The notes beneath the pieces were generated by a model, which ran no database searches, was not told the DNA's origin, and was given only the letters and a program-made list of their open reading frames with translations. From JACVRW01 sp963820315 (lineage in GTDB: Bacteria; Actinomycetota; Thermoleophilia; Solirubrobacterales; Thermoleophilaceae): DNA of 64,000 bases. Positions 42,112 through 50,097 of the stretch are shown in pieces (position 1 is the first letter of the stretch; every line of letters begins with the position of its first letter). The DNA is taken from the NCBI GenBank assembly GCA_963820315.1, contig CAWFZK010000008.1, positions 62,001-126,000 on the forward strand, given 5' to 3'. Both the position numbers and the translations under genes were made by a program.

Positions 42112-42139
42112 ACTATACCACCGAACACACGTACGTAAA
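42112..42139 (-). promoter_or_regulatory. Probable promoter of the basic-protein gene
   Basis: Minus strand TTTACG (42134-42139) and TATAGT (42112-42117) with 16-nt spacing, about 80 nt before the ATG. It is one of the few sigma-70-like promoters here with a long leader. Confidence 0.5.
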
Positions 42140-42225
42140 CCTCGGCTTGTCGGCGGTTACACGGCGCTCGGCATCTCGGCGAACGACGGCTGGGGAGGGG
42201 TCGCCTCGGCCAATTCGGGCAACTA

Positions 42226-42264
42226 GTCCTGACTTTGCCCGCTCCTGGCGGCCAAAGTCAGGAC
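42226..42264. repeat. 12-bp perfect inverted repeat with CAAAGTCAGG arms
   Basis: GTCCTGACTTTG (42226-42237) and CAAAGTCAGGAC (42253-42264), 15-nt spacer. The inner decamer recurs after lhr at 16917. No U-run on either side. It could be a 3'-end hairpin for the zinc protease gene, a dispersed palindrome or an operator. Confidence 0.5.
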
Positions 42265-42352
42265 GGCCCGCTCGCCTCGAGTCAGCGGCGAGTCTGCGTC
42301 CCTTCTTTGCCGTCGTTCGCCGAGGCCGGCGCGTGGTAGGCGGAAAGGACCC

Positions 42353-43405
42353 TCAGGCGGCCGCGCGACCGTCGGAGCCGACGCGCTCGAGCCAGTCGCT
42401 CGCGTGCTCCAGCTCCGCCAGCGTGGGGAGCGCGGCCGGCTCGCGCCACACGCGGTTGAGGCCCTCGATGCCGGCCTCGGCGACGACGGCGTCGGCGAAG
42501 CGCTTGCCGAGCTCGTACTGGCGCAGCTTCACGTCGAAGCCGAGCAGCCGCTCGATCACCCGCGCCGGCGCCGAGCGGTTGCGGCGCCGCTGGTCCATCG
42601 CGCCGCGCAGCTTCTCGTGGCCCGGGATCGCACGCTCGGCGATCACGTCCATCACGTGCTCCGAGTAGCCCTCGATCACGGCCATCGCGGCCTGGATGCG
42701 GTCCATCAGGGCCTGCTGCTCCTCCGACTGCACGAGCGCCGCGAGCCCGCCCTCGCGGAAGGCCTCGACGATTCTCCCGGGGTCGGGGATCGACGGCATG
42801 CCGCCGGCGGCACCCCGCTCGATGCGCACCTCGAGCGTCGACAGGTACTCGCGCAGCAGGCCGCTCATGTGCTCGCGCAGCCACGGCACGCCGCCGAACT
42901 GGTGCACGTGGGTCAGCTCGTGGGCGCAGACCCAGCGCCCGAAGGCGGCGCCGTCGACATCGAGGTCGCCAACCGCCTTGTCGAGGTTCGGGCCGACGAA
43001 CAGGAGCCGCGGCGGGACGTCGCCGGCGAGCAGCGACACGTCGTACTGGCCCAGCACGCGGTGCGAGAGGTAGCCGGTCACGAGCCCGACCTCGGCGGCG
43101 AGCGTCGCCGACGCGCCGAGCCGCAGGGCGCCCGCCAGCGGTCCGGCGAAGCTGAGCCGGTCCTCGAGCCGGGCCGCCACCGGATCGAGCATGTGCCCGA
43201 GCGACTCGAGGTTCGTCTCTGTCCAGGCCGCGCGCGTGAGCAGCTCCGCCGGCGGCCGCTCGCTCGCCAGCTCGAGGCCCGTGTACTCGAGCACGTGCGG
43301 CTCCATCTCCGCGCAGAAGGCGACCACGTCGATGCCGGACGCGGCCGGGCCGTCGCCGCCGGCTGCGACCCTCGCGATGGTGCGGGCGATCGACCAGTCG
43401 ATCAT
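42353..43405 (-). CDS. DUF2342 zinc-dependent metalloprotease-like protein
   Basis: 350 residues. The zincin motif HELTHVHQF with the downstream IEGYSEHVMD supplies possible zinc ligands. LVTGYLSHRVLGQYDVSLL and PPRLLFVGPNLDKAV are typical of the DUF2342/coenzyme-F420-associated family of actinobacteria. No signal peptide, so cytoplasmic. Its substrate is unknown. TACCGT lies 10 nt before the ATG. Confidence 0.88.
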   Translation of the reverse strand: MIDWSIARTIARVAAGGDGPAASGIDVVAFCAEMEPHVLEYTGLELASERPPAELLTRAAWTETNLESLGHMLDPVAARLEDRLSFAGPLAGALRLGASATLAAEVGLVTGYLSHRVLGQYDVSLLAGDVPPRLLFVGPNLDKAVGDLDVDGAAFGRWVCAHELTHVHQFGGVPWLREHMSGLLREYLSTLEVRIERGAAGGMPSIPDPGRIVEAFREGGLAALVQSEEQQALMDRIQAAMAVIEGYSEHVMDVIAERAIPGHEKLRGAMDQRRRNRSAPARVIERLLGFDVKLRQYELGKRFADAVVAEAGIEGLNRVWREPAALPTLAELEHASDWLERVGSDGRAAA

Positions 43406-43415
43406 CTCGCTCTCA

Positions 43416-43421
43416 ACGGTA
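43416..43421 (-). promoter_or_regulatory. Putative leaderless -10 box of the DUF2342 gene
   Basis: TACCGT on the minus strand, 10 nt before the ATG at 43405. Confidence 0.35.
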
Positions 43422-43428
43422 CCCGGCG

Positions 43429-44316
43429 TCAGAGGTCGGGAAGCCGCTGTACCTGCTCGACCACCGGGGCGAACAGGTCGCCGTGCTCCTCGATCCGGTC
43501 GAGCACGTCGCCGGCCTCGAAGACGAGCTCGGCCGGGTCGTCCTCCTCGAGCTCGCTCCAGGCGAGCGGTGTGGACACCGTCGGCCGCTCGCGGGCGCGC
43601 AGCGAGTAGACGCCGACGGTCGTCTTGTGCTCGTCGTTCTGGCTCCAGTCGATCAGGACCTTGCCCTTGCGGAGCTCCTTCTTCTGGGTCGACACGATCA
43701 GCTTGGGGTGCTGCTGCTCGAGGTGGCGCGCGAGTGCCTGCGAGAGCCGCTTCGTGCCGCCGCGGTAGTCGGCCTCGCCGCTGTTCAGCGGTACGTACAC
43801 CTGGATTCCCTTGGAGCCGGAGGTCTTCGGGTAGCTGTCGAGGCCGAGCTGCGCGAGCGCGTCACGCAGGAGCAGCCCCACCTCGCCGCACTCCTCGAGG
43901 CCCGCGCCCGGGCCGGGGTCGAGGTCGAACGCCATCACGGTCGGGTGCTCCATGTCGGTCGCAGGCGACAGCGACGGGTGCAGCTCGAGGTCGGCCAGGT
44001 TCGCGAGCCAGACGAGCGTCGGCAGGTCGTCGCACACGCAGTAGTCGATCTCGCCGACGCGCTCCCTGCGCACCCACTCGGGCGCATGCGACGGGCAGTT
44101 CTTCTCGTAGAAGTACTGAGCCTCAACCCCGTTCGGGTAGCGCTTCAGCGTTAGCGGCCGGTCGCGCAGGTGCGGCAGCACGACCGGCGCGGCGCGCGTG
44201 TAGTACTCGATCACCTGGCCCTTGGTGAACCCGCTCCGCGGGTAAAGGACCTTGTCGAGGTTGGAGAGCGAGAGCCGCCGGCCCTCGACCTCGACCTCGA
44301 CGCGGGTCGAGGCCAC
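43429..44316 (-). CDS. ligD: NHEJ DNA polymerase (LigD polymerase domain as separate protein)
   Basis: 295 residues. Archaeo-eukaryotic primase-type polymerase that fills and extends ends in non-homologous end joining. LTLKRYPNGVEAQYFYEKNC, catalytic Asp131 and Asp133 in MAFDLDPGPG, SGSKGIQVYVPL, and a third acidic site in VLIDWSQNDEHKTT are all present. GTG start at 44316, immediately after the ku stop codon, so the two are one operon. In many bacteria this domain is fused to the ligase; here it is free. Confidence 0.94.
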   Translation of the reverse strand: MASTRVEVEVEGRRLSLSNLDKVLYPRSGFTKGQVIEYYTRAAPVVLPHLRDRPLTLKRYPNGVEAQYFYEKNCPSHAPEWVRRERVGEIDYCVCDDLPTLVWLANLADLELHPSLSPATDMEHPTVMAFDLDPGPGAGLEECGEVGLLLRDALAQLGLDSYPKTSGSKGIQVYVPLNSGEADYRGGTKRLSQALARHLEQQHPKLIVSTQKKELRKGKVLIDWSQNDEHKTTVGVYSLRARERPTVSTPLAWSELEEDDPAELVFEAGDVLDRIEEHGDLFAPVVEQVQRLPDL

Positions 44317-45174
44317 CTAGCTCTTGGCGGCTGTCTTCTTCGAGGAGCTCTTGGAGCCGTTCGAGCTGCGCGACTTGCGCTTGGAGCCGCCGCCGCTTGG
44401 GCTCTTGGACGCCGCAATCGACGCCTCGAGCGCGGCCATCAGGTCCGGGACCTTCTGCGGCTCCTCCTCGGGCGTCTCGATAGTGATCGTCTCGCCCGCC
44501 GCCTTGCGCTCGATCATCTCGAGCACGCGCTCGCGGTACTCGTCGCGGTACTGCTCGGGCTCGAACTCCGCCGAGAGCGAGTCGATCAGCTGCTTCGCCA
44601 TGTCGAGCTCGCGCTTGCTCGTCTTGCTGCCGTCGACGGTCAGCTCGTCGAGCGAGTCGGGGTCGATCACCTCGTCGGCGAACAGCATCGTCTCCATCGC
44701 GAGCACTCCCGCGCGCGGGCGCAGCGCCACGAGGCTCTCCTTGGAGCGGATCACGACCCGCGCGATCGCGACCTTGCTCGCCTCGTCCATCGCGTCGACG
44801 AGCAGCTTGTAGGCCTTCTCCGCACCCTTGTCGGGGGCGAGGTAATACGGATGGTCGTAGTAGATCGGGTCGATCTGCTCGAGGTCCACGAACGCCTCGA
44901 TGTCGATCGTGCGCGTCTTCTGGGGCTCGAGCGATTCGAGCTCCTCGGGCGCGATCATCACGTAGCGCTCGGGGCTGATCTCGTAGCCCTTGACGATGTC
45001 CTCGTACTTGACCTCTTCCCCGTCCTGGTTGACCCGCTGCTGCTTGATCCGCGCTCCGGACCTTGAATCGATCTGATGGAAGCGCACCGTCTTGCGCGAG
45101 ACCGCGCTGAACAGCTTCACGGGGATGTTGACCAAACCGAAGCTGATCGCTCCACTCCAGATCGCACGTGCCAT
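44317..45174 (-). CDS. ku: NHEJ end-binding protein Ku
   Basis: 285 residues from ATG 45174 (MARAIWSGAISFGLVNIPVK). Homodimeric ring that loads on double-strand ends. The Ku core has VKGYEISPERYVMIAPEELE, DPIYYDHPYYLAPD and EMIERKAAGETI. The C-terminal 30 residues are Lys/Ser-rich (KRKSRSSNGSKSSSKKTAAK), like bacterial Ku tails that bind DNA and recruit LigD. It lies between the ligase and polymerase genes of the same strand. Confidence 0.97.
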   Translation of the reverse strand: MARAIWSGAISFGLVNIPVKLFSAVSRKTVRFHQIDSRSGARIKQQRVNQDGEEVKYEDIVKGYEISPERYVMIAPEELESLEPQKTRTIDIEAFVDLEQIDPIYYDHPYYLAPDKGAEKAYKLLVDAMDEASKVAIARVVIRSKESLVALRPRAGVLAMETMLFADEVIDPDSLDELTVDGSKTSKRELDMAKQLIDSLSAEFEPEQYRDEYRERVLEMIERKAAGETITIETPEEEPQKVPDLMAALEASIAASKSPSGGGSKRKSRSSNGSKSSSKKTAAKS

Positions 45175-45203
45175 GACACTGAAGATACCTCCCGAGCACC
45201 GAC

Positions 45204-46628
45204 TTACCCTGCTTCGCGGGTGCATTCTTGCGGGTTCTTGTCCGGCCGCAGGCCCTTGAAGGAGGGCGCGCGCAGGGTCCCGCTCCCCGTCCACTCGCGG
45301 AACTCGACGCTGGCGACCAGCGTCGGCTCCACGAAGATCGTGCCCTTGGGCGGCTGGCGGCCCTCGAAGGGGCTCGTATCGCGCCGGAGCGGCTCCAGCT
45401 CGCGCTGCACCAGCGCAAGCGTCTCCTGCGTGAAGCCGGTCCCGACCTTGCCTGCGTAGACGAGTTTCCCCTCCGCCATGACGCCGACCGCGAGCGCTCC
45501 GAGGGTGCTGCGGCGGCCGCCCTCGCCCGGCGTCCAGCCGCCGATCACGACGTCCTGGGTCAGCACGTTCTTGACCTTGATCCAATGCGAGGCGCGCCGG
45601 CCCGGCTCGTAGGAGCGGTCGAGGCGCTTCGCGATCACGCCCTCGATGCCGTGCTGGCGAGTCGCCTCGAGCAGCGCTTTGCCCTCGCCGCGGTGGTAGG
45701 CGGGCGTGCGCCACGACGGCCCCTCGAGCTCGAGCTCCTCGAGCAGCGCGCGCCGGTCCTCGTAGGCAAGCGGCAGTGTCAGCCGGCCGTCGAGGTACAG
45801 CAGGTCGAAGATCACGTACGTGACCGGGATGTCGCGCATGCGCCGCCGGACGGCCGAATCCGAGGCGAGATGCATGCGCGACTGGAGCCGCTCGAAGCTC
45901 GGCCTGCCCTGCTCGTCGAAGGCGACGACCTCGCCGTCGAGGATGAGCCGGCGCGCCCCCTGCGCGCGCGAGAACTCGCGCACCTCCGGGTAGCGCGGCG
46001 TGAAGTCGGAGAAGTTGCGCCCCTGCAGCGTGATGTGGCCGTGGTCCGAGAAGAGGACCGTGCGGATCCCATCCCACTTGACCTCGAAGCCGTAGTCCTT
46101 CTCCTTCGTGGGCAGCTTGCCGCTGCGGGCCAGCATGGGCGCCAGCCGGTCCGGCATGGGCTGGTAGCCCGGGTCCTCGGGCGGATCCATGCGATGGATC
46201 AGCCAGTCCTTTTCGCGCGTGCGGAAGAGCGCGTAGCGGCCGCGCATGCGCTCGCCGTCGAAGGTCGCGATCACCTCGCCGTCGCGGAACTTCTCGGCAT
46301 CGAAGGTGCCTCTGTCCCAGACACTCATCGTGCCTGCGCCGTACTCGCCCTTCGGGATGTCGCCCTCGAACTCGAGGTACTCGAGCGGATGGTCCTCGGT
46401 CCGAACCGCGAGCCGGTTCTCGTCCGGGTGCGCCGGGACCCCGCGCGGCAGCGCCCAGGAGGCGAGCGTGCCCTCGTGCTCGAGGCGCAGGTCCCAGTGC
46501 AGGCGGCGCGCGTTGTGCTCCTGCACGACGAAGCGCGGGGCTGTCGCCTTCTTGCGTCCGCGCCCCTTGGGCTCGGGTGTCTTCTCGAAGTCGCGCTTGT
46601 CCCGATAGCTGCCGAGCCGGTCCGCCAC
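45204..46628 (-). CDS. ligD: NHEJ 3'-phosphoesterase/ATP-dependent DNA ligase (LigD, polymerase-less)
   Basis: 474 residues. The N-terminal 3'-phosphoesterase domain (about 1-150) has VVQEHNARRLHWDLRLEHEG with His38, His44, Asp46 and Arg48, plus His80. The ligase domain follows: nucleotidyl Lys184 in FEVKWDGIRT, LDGEVVAFDE, EGVIAKRLDRSYEPGRR, HWIKVKN, and a C-terminal OB domain with VGTGFTQETL and KGLRPDKNP. It seals broken ends after Ku binding and end processing. Domain order is phosphoesterase-ligase, with the polymerase encoded separately downstream. Confidence 0.96.
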   Translation of the reverse strand: MADRLGSYRDKRDFEKTPEPKGRGRKKATAPRFVVQEHNARRLHWDLRLEHEGTLASWALPRGVPAHPDENRLAVRTEDHPLEYLEFEGDIPKGEYGAGTMSVWDRGTFDAEKFRDGEVIATFDGERMRGRYALFRTREKDWLIHRMDPPEDPGYQPMPDRLAPMLARSGKLPTKEKDYGFEVKWDGIRTVLFSDHGHITLQGRNFSDFTPRYPEVREFSRAQGARRLILDGEVVAFDEQGRPSFERLQSRMHLASDSAVRRRMRDIPVTYVIFDLLYLDGRLTLPLAYEDRRALLEELELEGPSWRTPAYHRGEGKALLEATRQHGIEGVIAKRLDRSYEPGRRASHWIKVKNVLTQDVVIGGWTPGEGGRRSTLGALAVGVMAEGKLVYAGKVGTGFTQETLALVQRELEPLRRDTSPFEGRQPPKGTIFVEPTLVASVEFREWTGSGTLRAPSFKGLRPDKNPQECTREAG

Positions 46629-46645
46629 GGGATAGATCCTGACGG

Positions 46646-47326
46646 CTACGTGCGGGCGAGCGCCGTCGAGCCGAGCGACTCGCGCAGCTCGTCGATCGAC
46701 CTGAAGACCTGAGCGGCGCCAGCGTCGCGCAGCTCCTGCTCGGAGAAGCCGCCCGTGAGCACCGCGATCGTCTCGATGCCGGCGCGCCCCGCGGCCTCGC
46801 AGTCGAACGTCGAGTCGCCGACCATGACGCCGCTGTCGGTGCCCGCCTTCTCGAGCGCCGCCACGACCAGATCGGGCTCCGGCTTGGTCGCCTCCACATC
46901 CGCGGAGGTGGTCCAGCCGTCCGCCAGCTCACGTGCATCGAGCAGGTCGAGGTAGTGCTCGACCTCGTCGGCCTTCGCCGAGCTCGCGAGCACGACCACG
47001 TGCCCGCTCTCCTTCAGGTCCACGATCAGCTCACGTGCGCCGTGCAGCGGCTCGACCTCCTCGATCAGCGCCATGTAGAGCGCCTTCTCGGCGGCGCGAA
47101 TGTCGTCGCCCTTCTCCTCCTCGACCTGCTCGCCGCCCAGCGCGCCCACCAGCTGATCCCCGCCCATCCCGATGTGCCGGTGGATGCGCCAGATCGGCAG
47201 CAACTCGCCGTGCTGGCGAAAGGCTCGATACCAGGCGATCGCGTGGTGATAGTTCGTGTCGACGAGGGTGCCGTCGATGTCGAGGACCGCCGCCGGAGAC
47301 ATGCCCTCTTCTCCCGGGTCGGTCAT
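46646..47326 (-). CDS. HAD-superfamily phosphatase (phosphoglycolate-phosphatase-like)
   Basis: 226 residues from ATG 47326 (MSPAAV at 47302 is an alternative). Motif I VLDIDGTLVDT (Asp16, Asp18), motif II VVLASSAKADEV, motif III Lys in EATKPEPDLV, motif IV GVMVGDSTFDCEAA. A C1 helical cap follows motif I (YHHAIAWYRAF). It hydrolyses a small phosphorylated metabolite. It lies 17 nt upstream of the ligase gene on the same strand, so it may head the NHEJ transcript. A role in DNA end cleaning is possible but unproven. Confidence 0.9.
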   Translation of the reverse strand: MTDPGEEGMSPAAVLDIDGTLVDTNYHHAIAWYRAFRQHGELLPIWRIHRHIGMGGDQLVGALGGEQVEEEKGDDIRAAEKALYMALIEEVEPLHGARELIVDLKESGHVVVLASSAKADEVEHYLDLLDARELADGWTTSADVEATKPEPDLVVAALEKAGTDSGVMVGDSTFDCEAAGRAGIETIAVLTGGFSEQELRDAGAAQVFRSIDELRESLGSTALART

Positions 47327-47399
47327 CGGTTCAAACGTTCGTCCAGGCCACGCACGCGCGTGTGCCGGCCACCCGCCGGGATGACGACGTGAACCCTGA

Positions 47400-47951
47400 A
47401 TGGGATCTCCCAGCGTTAGCTCCTGCCGCCGGGCCGCGCTGCTGCTCGCTCTCAGCTGCGGGCTGGGCGCGCCCGGATCGGCGCTCGCGGCCGCGCCGTC
47501 GGCGTGCGAGTCGGCGGAGGCCGCGCCGGCCCAGGTGGGCGAGCGAATCGTCATCCGCTCCACGCTCTGCCTGCTGAACGCCGAGCGGCAGCGACACGGG
47601 CTGCGCGCCCTGCGCCTGAACTCGCGCCTGTCGCGCGCCGCCCGCGGCCACTCGCAGGACATGGCGCGCAACAACTACTTCGATCACAACTCCCGCAACG
47701 GCTCGAGCTTCGTCGACCGCATCCGCCGCACCGGCTATCTGACCGGCGCGAGCCGCTGGAAGGTCGCCGAGAACATCGCCTGGGGCACGCGGTGGCTCGC
47801 CGCGCCGCGCGCGATCATGAAGGCCTGGATGGACAGCCCGGGTCACCGCGCGAACATCCTCGATGGCTCCTACCGCGAAATCGGCATCGGCGTGGCGACA
47901 CGCTCGGAACGGCGGGCCATCTACACCACTGACTTCGGCGCACGCGGCTGA
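47400..47951 (+). CDS. Secreted CAP/SCP-domain protein
   Basis: 183 residues. Signal peptide to about residue 31. The CAP domain has LLNAERQRHGLRALRLNSRL, AARGHSQDMARNNYFDHNSR, WKVAENIAWGTR, IMKAWMDSPGHRANILDGSY and IGIGVATRSERRAIYTTDFG. The His and Glu residues of the CAP cavity are conserved. YkwD-type proteins of bacteria may act in the envelope or on spores; no activity is established. Confidence 0.92.
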   Translation: MGSPSVSSCRRAALLLALSCGLGAPGSALAAAPSACESAEAAPAQVGERIVIRSTLCLLNAERQRHGLRALRLNSRLSRAARGHSQDMARNNYFDHNSRNGSSFVDRIRRTGYLTGASRWKVAENIAWGTRWLAAPRAIMKAWMDSPGHRANILDGSYREIGIGVATRSERRAIYTTDFGARG

Positions 47952-47966
47952 TAAGCCGCCGCCGGA

Positions 47967-48098
47967 TCATTCGTCCGGCGGGATCTCAGGTCCCTTCGGA
48001 TCAGGCTGAGGCGCGTCGGGCGGCTCCGGCTGGGGCTGCTCCGGCGGCGCGGGGGCGGGGACCTCGGTACTTGGTGCTTCCTGTGGAACCTCGCTCAT
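47967..48098 (-). CDS. Possible small Pro/Glu-rich protein
   Basis: 43 residues from ATG 48098: MSEVPQEAPSTEVPAPAPPE and on, almost entirely Pro, Glu, Ala. Third positions are GC-rich but the composition makes that weak evidence. No good Shine-Dalgarno. It could be a real disordered peptide or chance. Confidence 0.3.
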   Translation of the reverse strand: MSEVPQEAPSTEVPAPAPPEQPQPEPPDAPQPDPKGPEIPPDE

Positions 48099-48135
48099 GC
48101 GTGTTCCGTTCCCGGCGACCGGGGTGCGAAACGGC

Positions 48136-49215
48136 TCAGGCCGCGACCTCGGAAAGGTCCTCGCGCAGATCCCGAACACGCTCGACGCCGTCCGCCTCGC
48201 GGTCGTTCGCGAGCAGGTCGATCACGGCCTCCTCGACCGCCTGTTGCACGTCCGGCCAGGCGGTCGTGTCCTCCATCAGCTCAGGCAGGGCGCCGCTGAT
48301 CGTGAGGCCGCCGTCGAAGCGGTCGAACACGCGCGGGTCGATGTACGAGGCCCGGCAGACGGCCGGCGTGTTGCCGAGATAGCGCGCCGTCTCCTTGACG
48401 GCACGCGACTTGGCCCGCTGGCGCGCGCTCTTCGAGGTGGCCGCCATCCCTGAGACGGCCAGCGCGACGGCCGCCAGCACGGTGCCGCTCCAGGTGCGGA
48501 AGTCCTTTGCCGAGAAATCGCCGCCGGCCGCCTGCTTGACGTAGGTGTTGATGTCGGCCGACTTGACGTCCACCCAGCGCCGGCCGTCCTTGTAGGCGAG
48601 CAGCTCCTCCCCGCCGCCGCGGCGCCGCTTCAGCTCGCTCACGATCTCCGCCACCAGCGGATCGCCCACCGACTGGACGCGGCGGGCGCCACCCTTGGCC
48701 TCGTAGTCGAAGCTGACCTCGTCGCCATTGACGGTCACGTGGCGCTTGCCCATCGTCGCGATGCCGTAGGTGTCGTTCTCCTCGGCGTAGTCCTCCGACC
48801 CGATCCGGAAGAAGCCGCGGTCGAGCAGGCGCGTGGCGCAGGCGAGCACCTTCTCGCGCGGCATGCCGGGCAGCTCGAGCTCCTTGGCGACCTGCTTGCG
48901 GAGCTTGGGCAGCGCGCAGGCGAAGTCGATCATCTCGTCGAACTTCTCGCGGTCGCGCCGCTCGCGCCACTTGTCGTGATAGCGGTACTGCTTGCGCCCG
49001 GCGACGTCCGTGCCGGTGGCCTGGATGTGCCCCATCGGATAGGGACAGATCCAGACCTCGCCCCAGGCCGGCGGGATCGCGAGCTCGCGGATGCGCTCGA
49101 TGACGGACGGCTCCGTGATGCGCCGGCCGTCCTCGTCGAGGTACTCGAAGCCCTTGCCCCGCCGCCGGCGGCGAATCCCGGGCCCGGAGCAGTCCACTCT
49201 CTTCAGGCGAGCCAT
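48136..49215 (-). CDS. DNA topoisomerase IB (eukaryotic/poxvirus-like)
   Basis: 359 residues from ATG 49215. WICPYPMGHIQATGTDVAGR and KQYRYHDKWRERRDREKFDE form the N-terminal DNA clamp. Catalytic residues fall in FRIGSEDYAEENDTYGIATM, DFRTWSGT (Arg), and the nucleophile Tyr near 292 in ASYIDPRVFDRF. It relaxes supercoils through a 3'-phosphotyrosine intermediate. Bacterial Topo IB is accessory, found sporadically, and often in genomes that also have Ku/LigD. Confidence 0.95.
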   Translation of the reverse strand: MARLKRVDCSGPGIRRRRRGKGFEYLDEDGRRITEPSVIERIRELAIPPAWGEVWICPYPMGHIQATGTDVAGRKQYRYHDKWRERRDREKFDEMIDFACALPKLRKQVAKELELPGMPREKVLACATRLLDRGFFRIGSEDYAEENDTYGIATMGKRHVTVNGDEVSFDYEAKGGARRVQSVGDPLVAEIVSELKRRRGGGEELLAYKDGRRWVDVKSADINTYVKQAAGGDFSAKDFRTWSGTVLAAVALAVSGMAATSKSARQRAKSRAVKETARYLGNTPAVCRASYIDPRVFDRFDGGLTISGALPELMEDTTAWPDVQQAVEEAVIDLLANDREADGVERVRDLREDLSEVAA

Positions 49216-49259
49216 TCGCGACCTGTTGCCCGTCGCCCGGGGGCGGCAATCCAGCCGCC

Positions 49260-50075
49260 CTAGAACATCCCCAGGAGTCGCTCCACCAGCTCCCCGGAGC
49301 GGGCCGCCGCCACGCGTGAGCGCATCTCGAGGTCGAGCGCGTCGCCGCCCGGGAACTCCACCGCGCCGCCGCATTCGCGGACGAGCAGCTGCGCGGCGGC
49401 GACGTCCACGGAGCGGACCGGGCGCAGCGTGACCATCGCGTCGAGCTGGCCCGCCGCGACGAGGCAGATGCTCGACGCGACCGAGCCGAGCGCCCTGATG
49501 CGGCGCGCCTCGAGGTCGGCCAGAGCGGGTGCAACACTCGCCACGAGTCCCGGCCGGGCCGTCTCGAGACCGAGCATCTCGAGCGGGCCCGGCTCGAGCT
49601 GCGGCAGCCGCTCGCCCGCCACGAAGGCGCCCTCGCCGCGCACCGCCCACCAGTCGCGCACGGTCACGCCCGCGTGCCCGCCGGAGGGCGCCAGCTCGGC
49701 CACCCAGCCCACCTCGACGTCCGCCATCCGGTCGCCCGACGCGACCGCGATCGACACGCAGGCGAACGGCAGGCCGCGCTTCGCGTTCACGGAGCCGTCG
49801 ACCGGGTCGATCACCACGCGTGTCGGTCCGCCACCGTGGATCGCCACCTCGCCGCGCTCCTCGGAGACGGCGGTCAGCGGCACCCCGAGCGCCTCGAGCT
49901 CGGCGAAGATCGCGTCCTCGGAGGCGCGGTCGATCACGTAGGACATGTCGCCGCCCTCGCCGCGGCCCGCCTCAACCGAGCGCTCGGCGCGCGTCGCGTA
50001 GGACGCCACCGCGTCGCGCGCGGCGGCCCCGGCGCGCCGGCAGAAGCCGATCCAGTCCGTCTCGGGAAGGCCCAT
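49260..50075 (-). CDS. Inositol monophosphatase family protein
   Basis: 271 residues. Metal-dependent phosphatase with Glu in SEERGEVAI, the signature VIDPVDGSVNAKRGLPF (DPxDGS), WWAVRGEGAFVAG and VRSVDVAAAQLLVRECGGAV. SuhB, CysQ and fructose-1,6-bisphosphatase relatives share this core; the substrate cannot be fixed. TAGGAT lies 10 nt before its ATG and overlaps the -10 of the divergent helicase gene. Confidence 0.88.
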   Translation of the reverse strand: MGLPETDWIGFCRRAGAAARDAVASYATRAERSVEAGRGEGGDMSYVIDRASEDAIFAELEALGVPLTAVSEERGEVAIHGGGPTRVVIDPVDGSVNAKRGLPFACVSIAVASGDRMADVEVGWVAELAPSGGHAGVTVRDWWAVRGEGAFVAGERLPQLEPGPLEMLGLETARPGLVASVAPALADLEARRIRALGSVASSICLVAAGQLDAMVTLRPVRSVDVAAAQLLVRECGGAVEFPGGDALDLEMRSRVAAARSGELVERLLGMF

Positions 50076-50084
50076 CGGTCGGCG

Positions 50085-50091
50085 TATCCTA
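50085..50091. promoter_or_regulatory. Overlapping divergent leaderless -10 boxes
   Basis: TATCCTA. Read forward, TATCCT (50085-50090) is 7 nt before the helicase ATG at 50098. Read in reverse, TAGGAT (50086-50091) is 10 nt before the phosphatase ATG at 50075. Only 22 bp separate the two start codons. Confidence 0.5.
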
Positions 50092-50097
50092 GGCCGG

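Larger units (their letters stand above)
42033..42352. other. Intergenic region of 320 bp
   Basis: No gene. The part next to the basic-protein gene is AT-rich for this genome (around 42088-42140) and holds its promoter. The middle holds a 12-bp inverted repeat. The rest, up to the stop of the zinc protease gene, shows nothing recognisable. Confidence 0.7.

Noticed and set aside
47967..48098. Pro/Glu-rich small peptide as a firm gene
   Set aside because: Listed only at low confidence because amino-acid composition alone can explain its codon bias and no ribosome site is clear.
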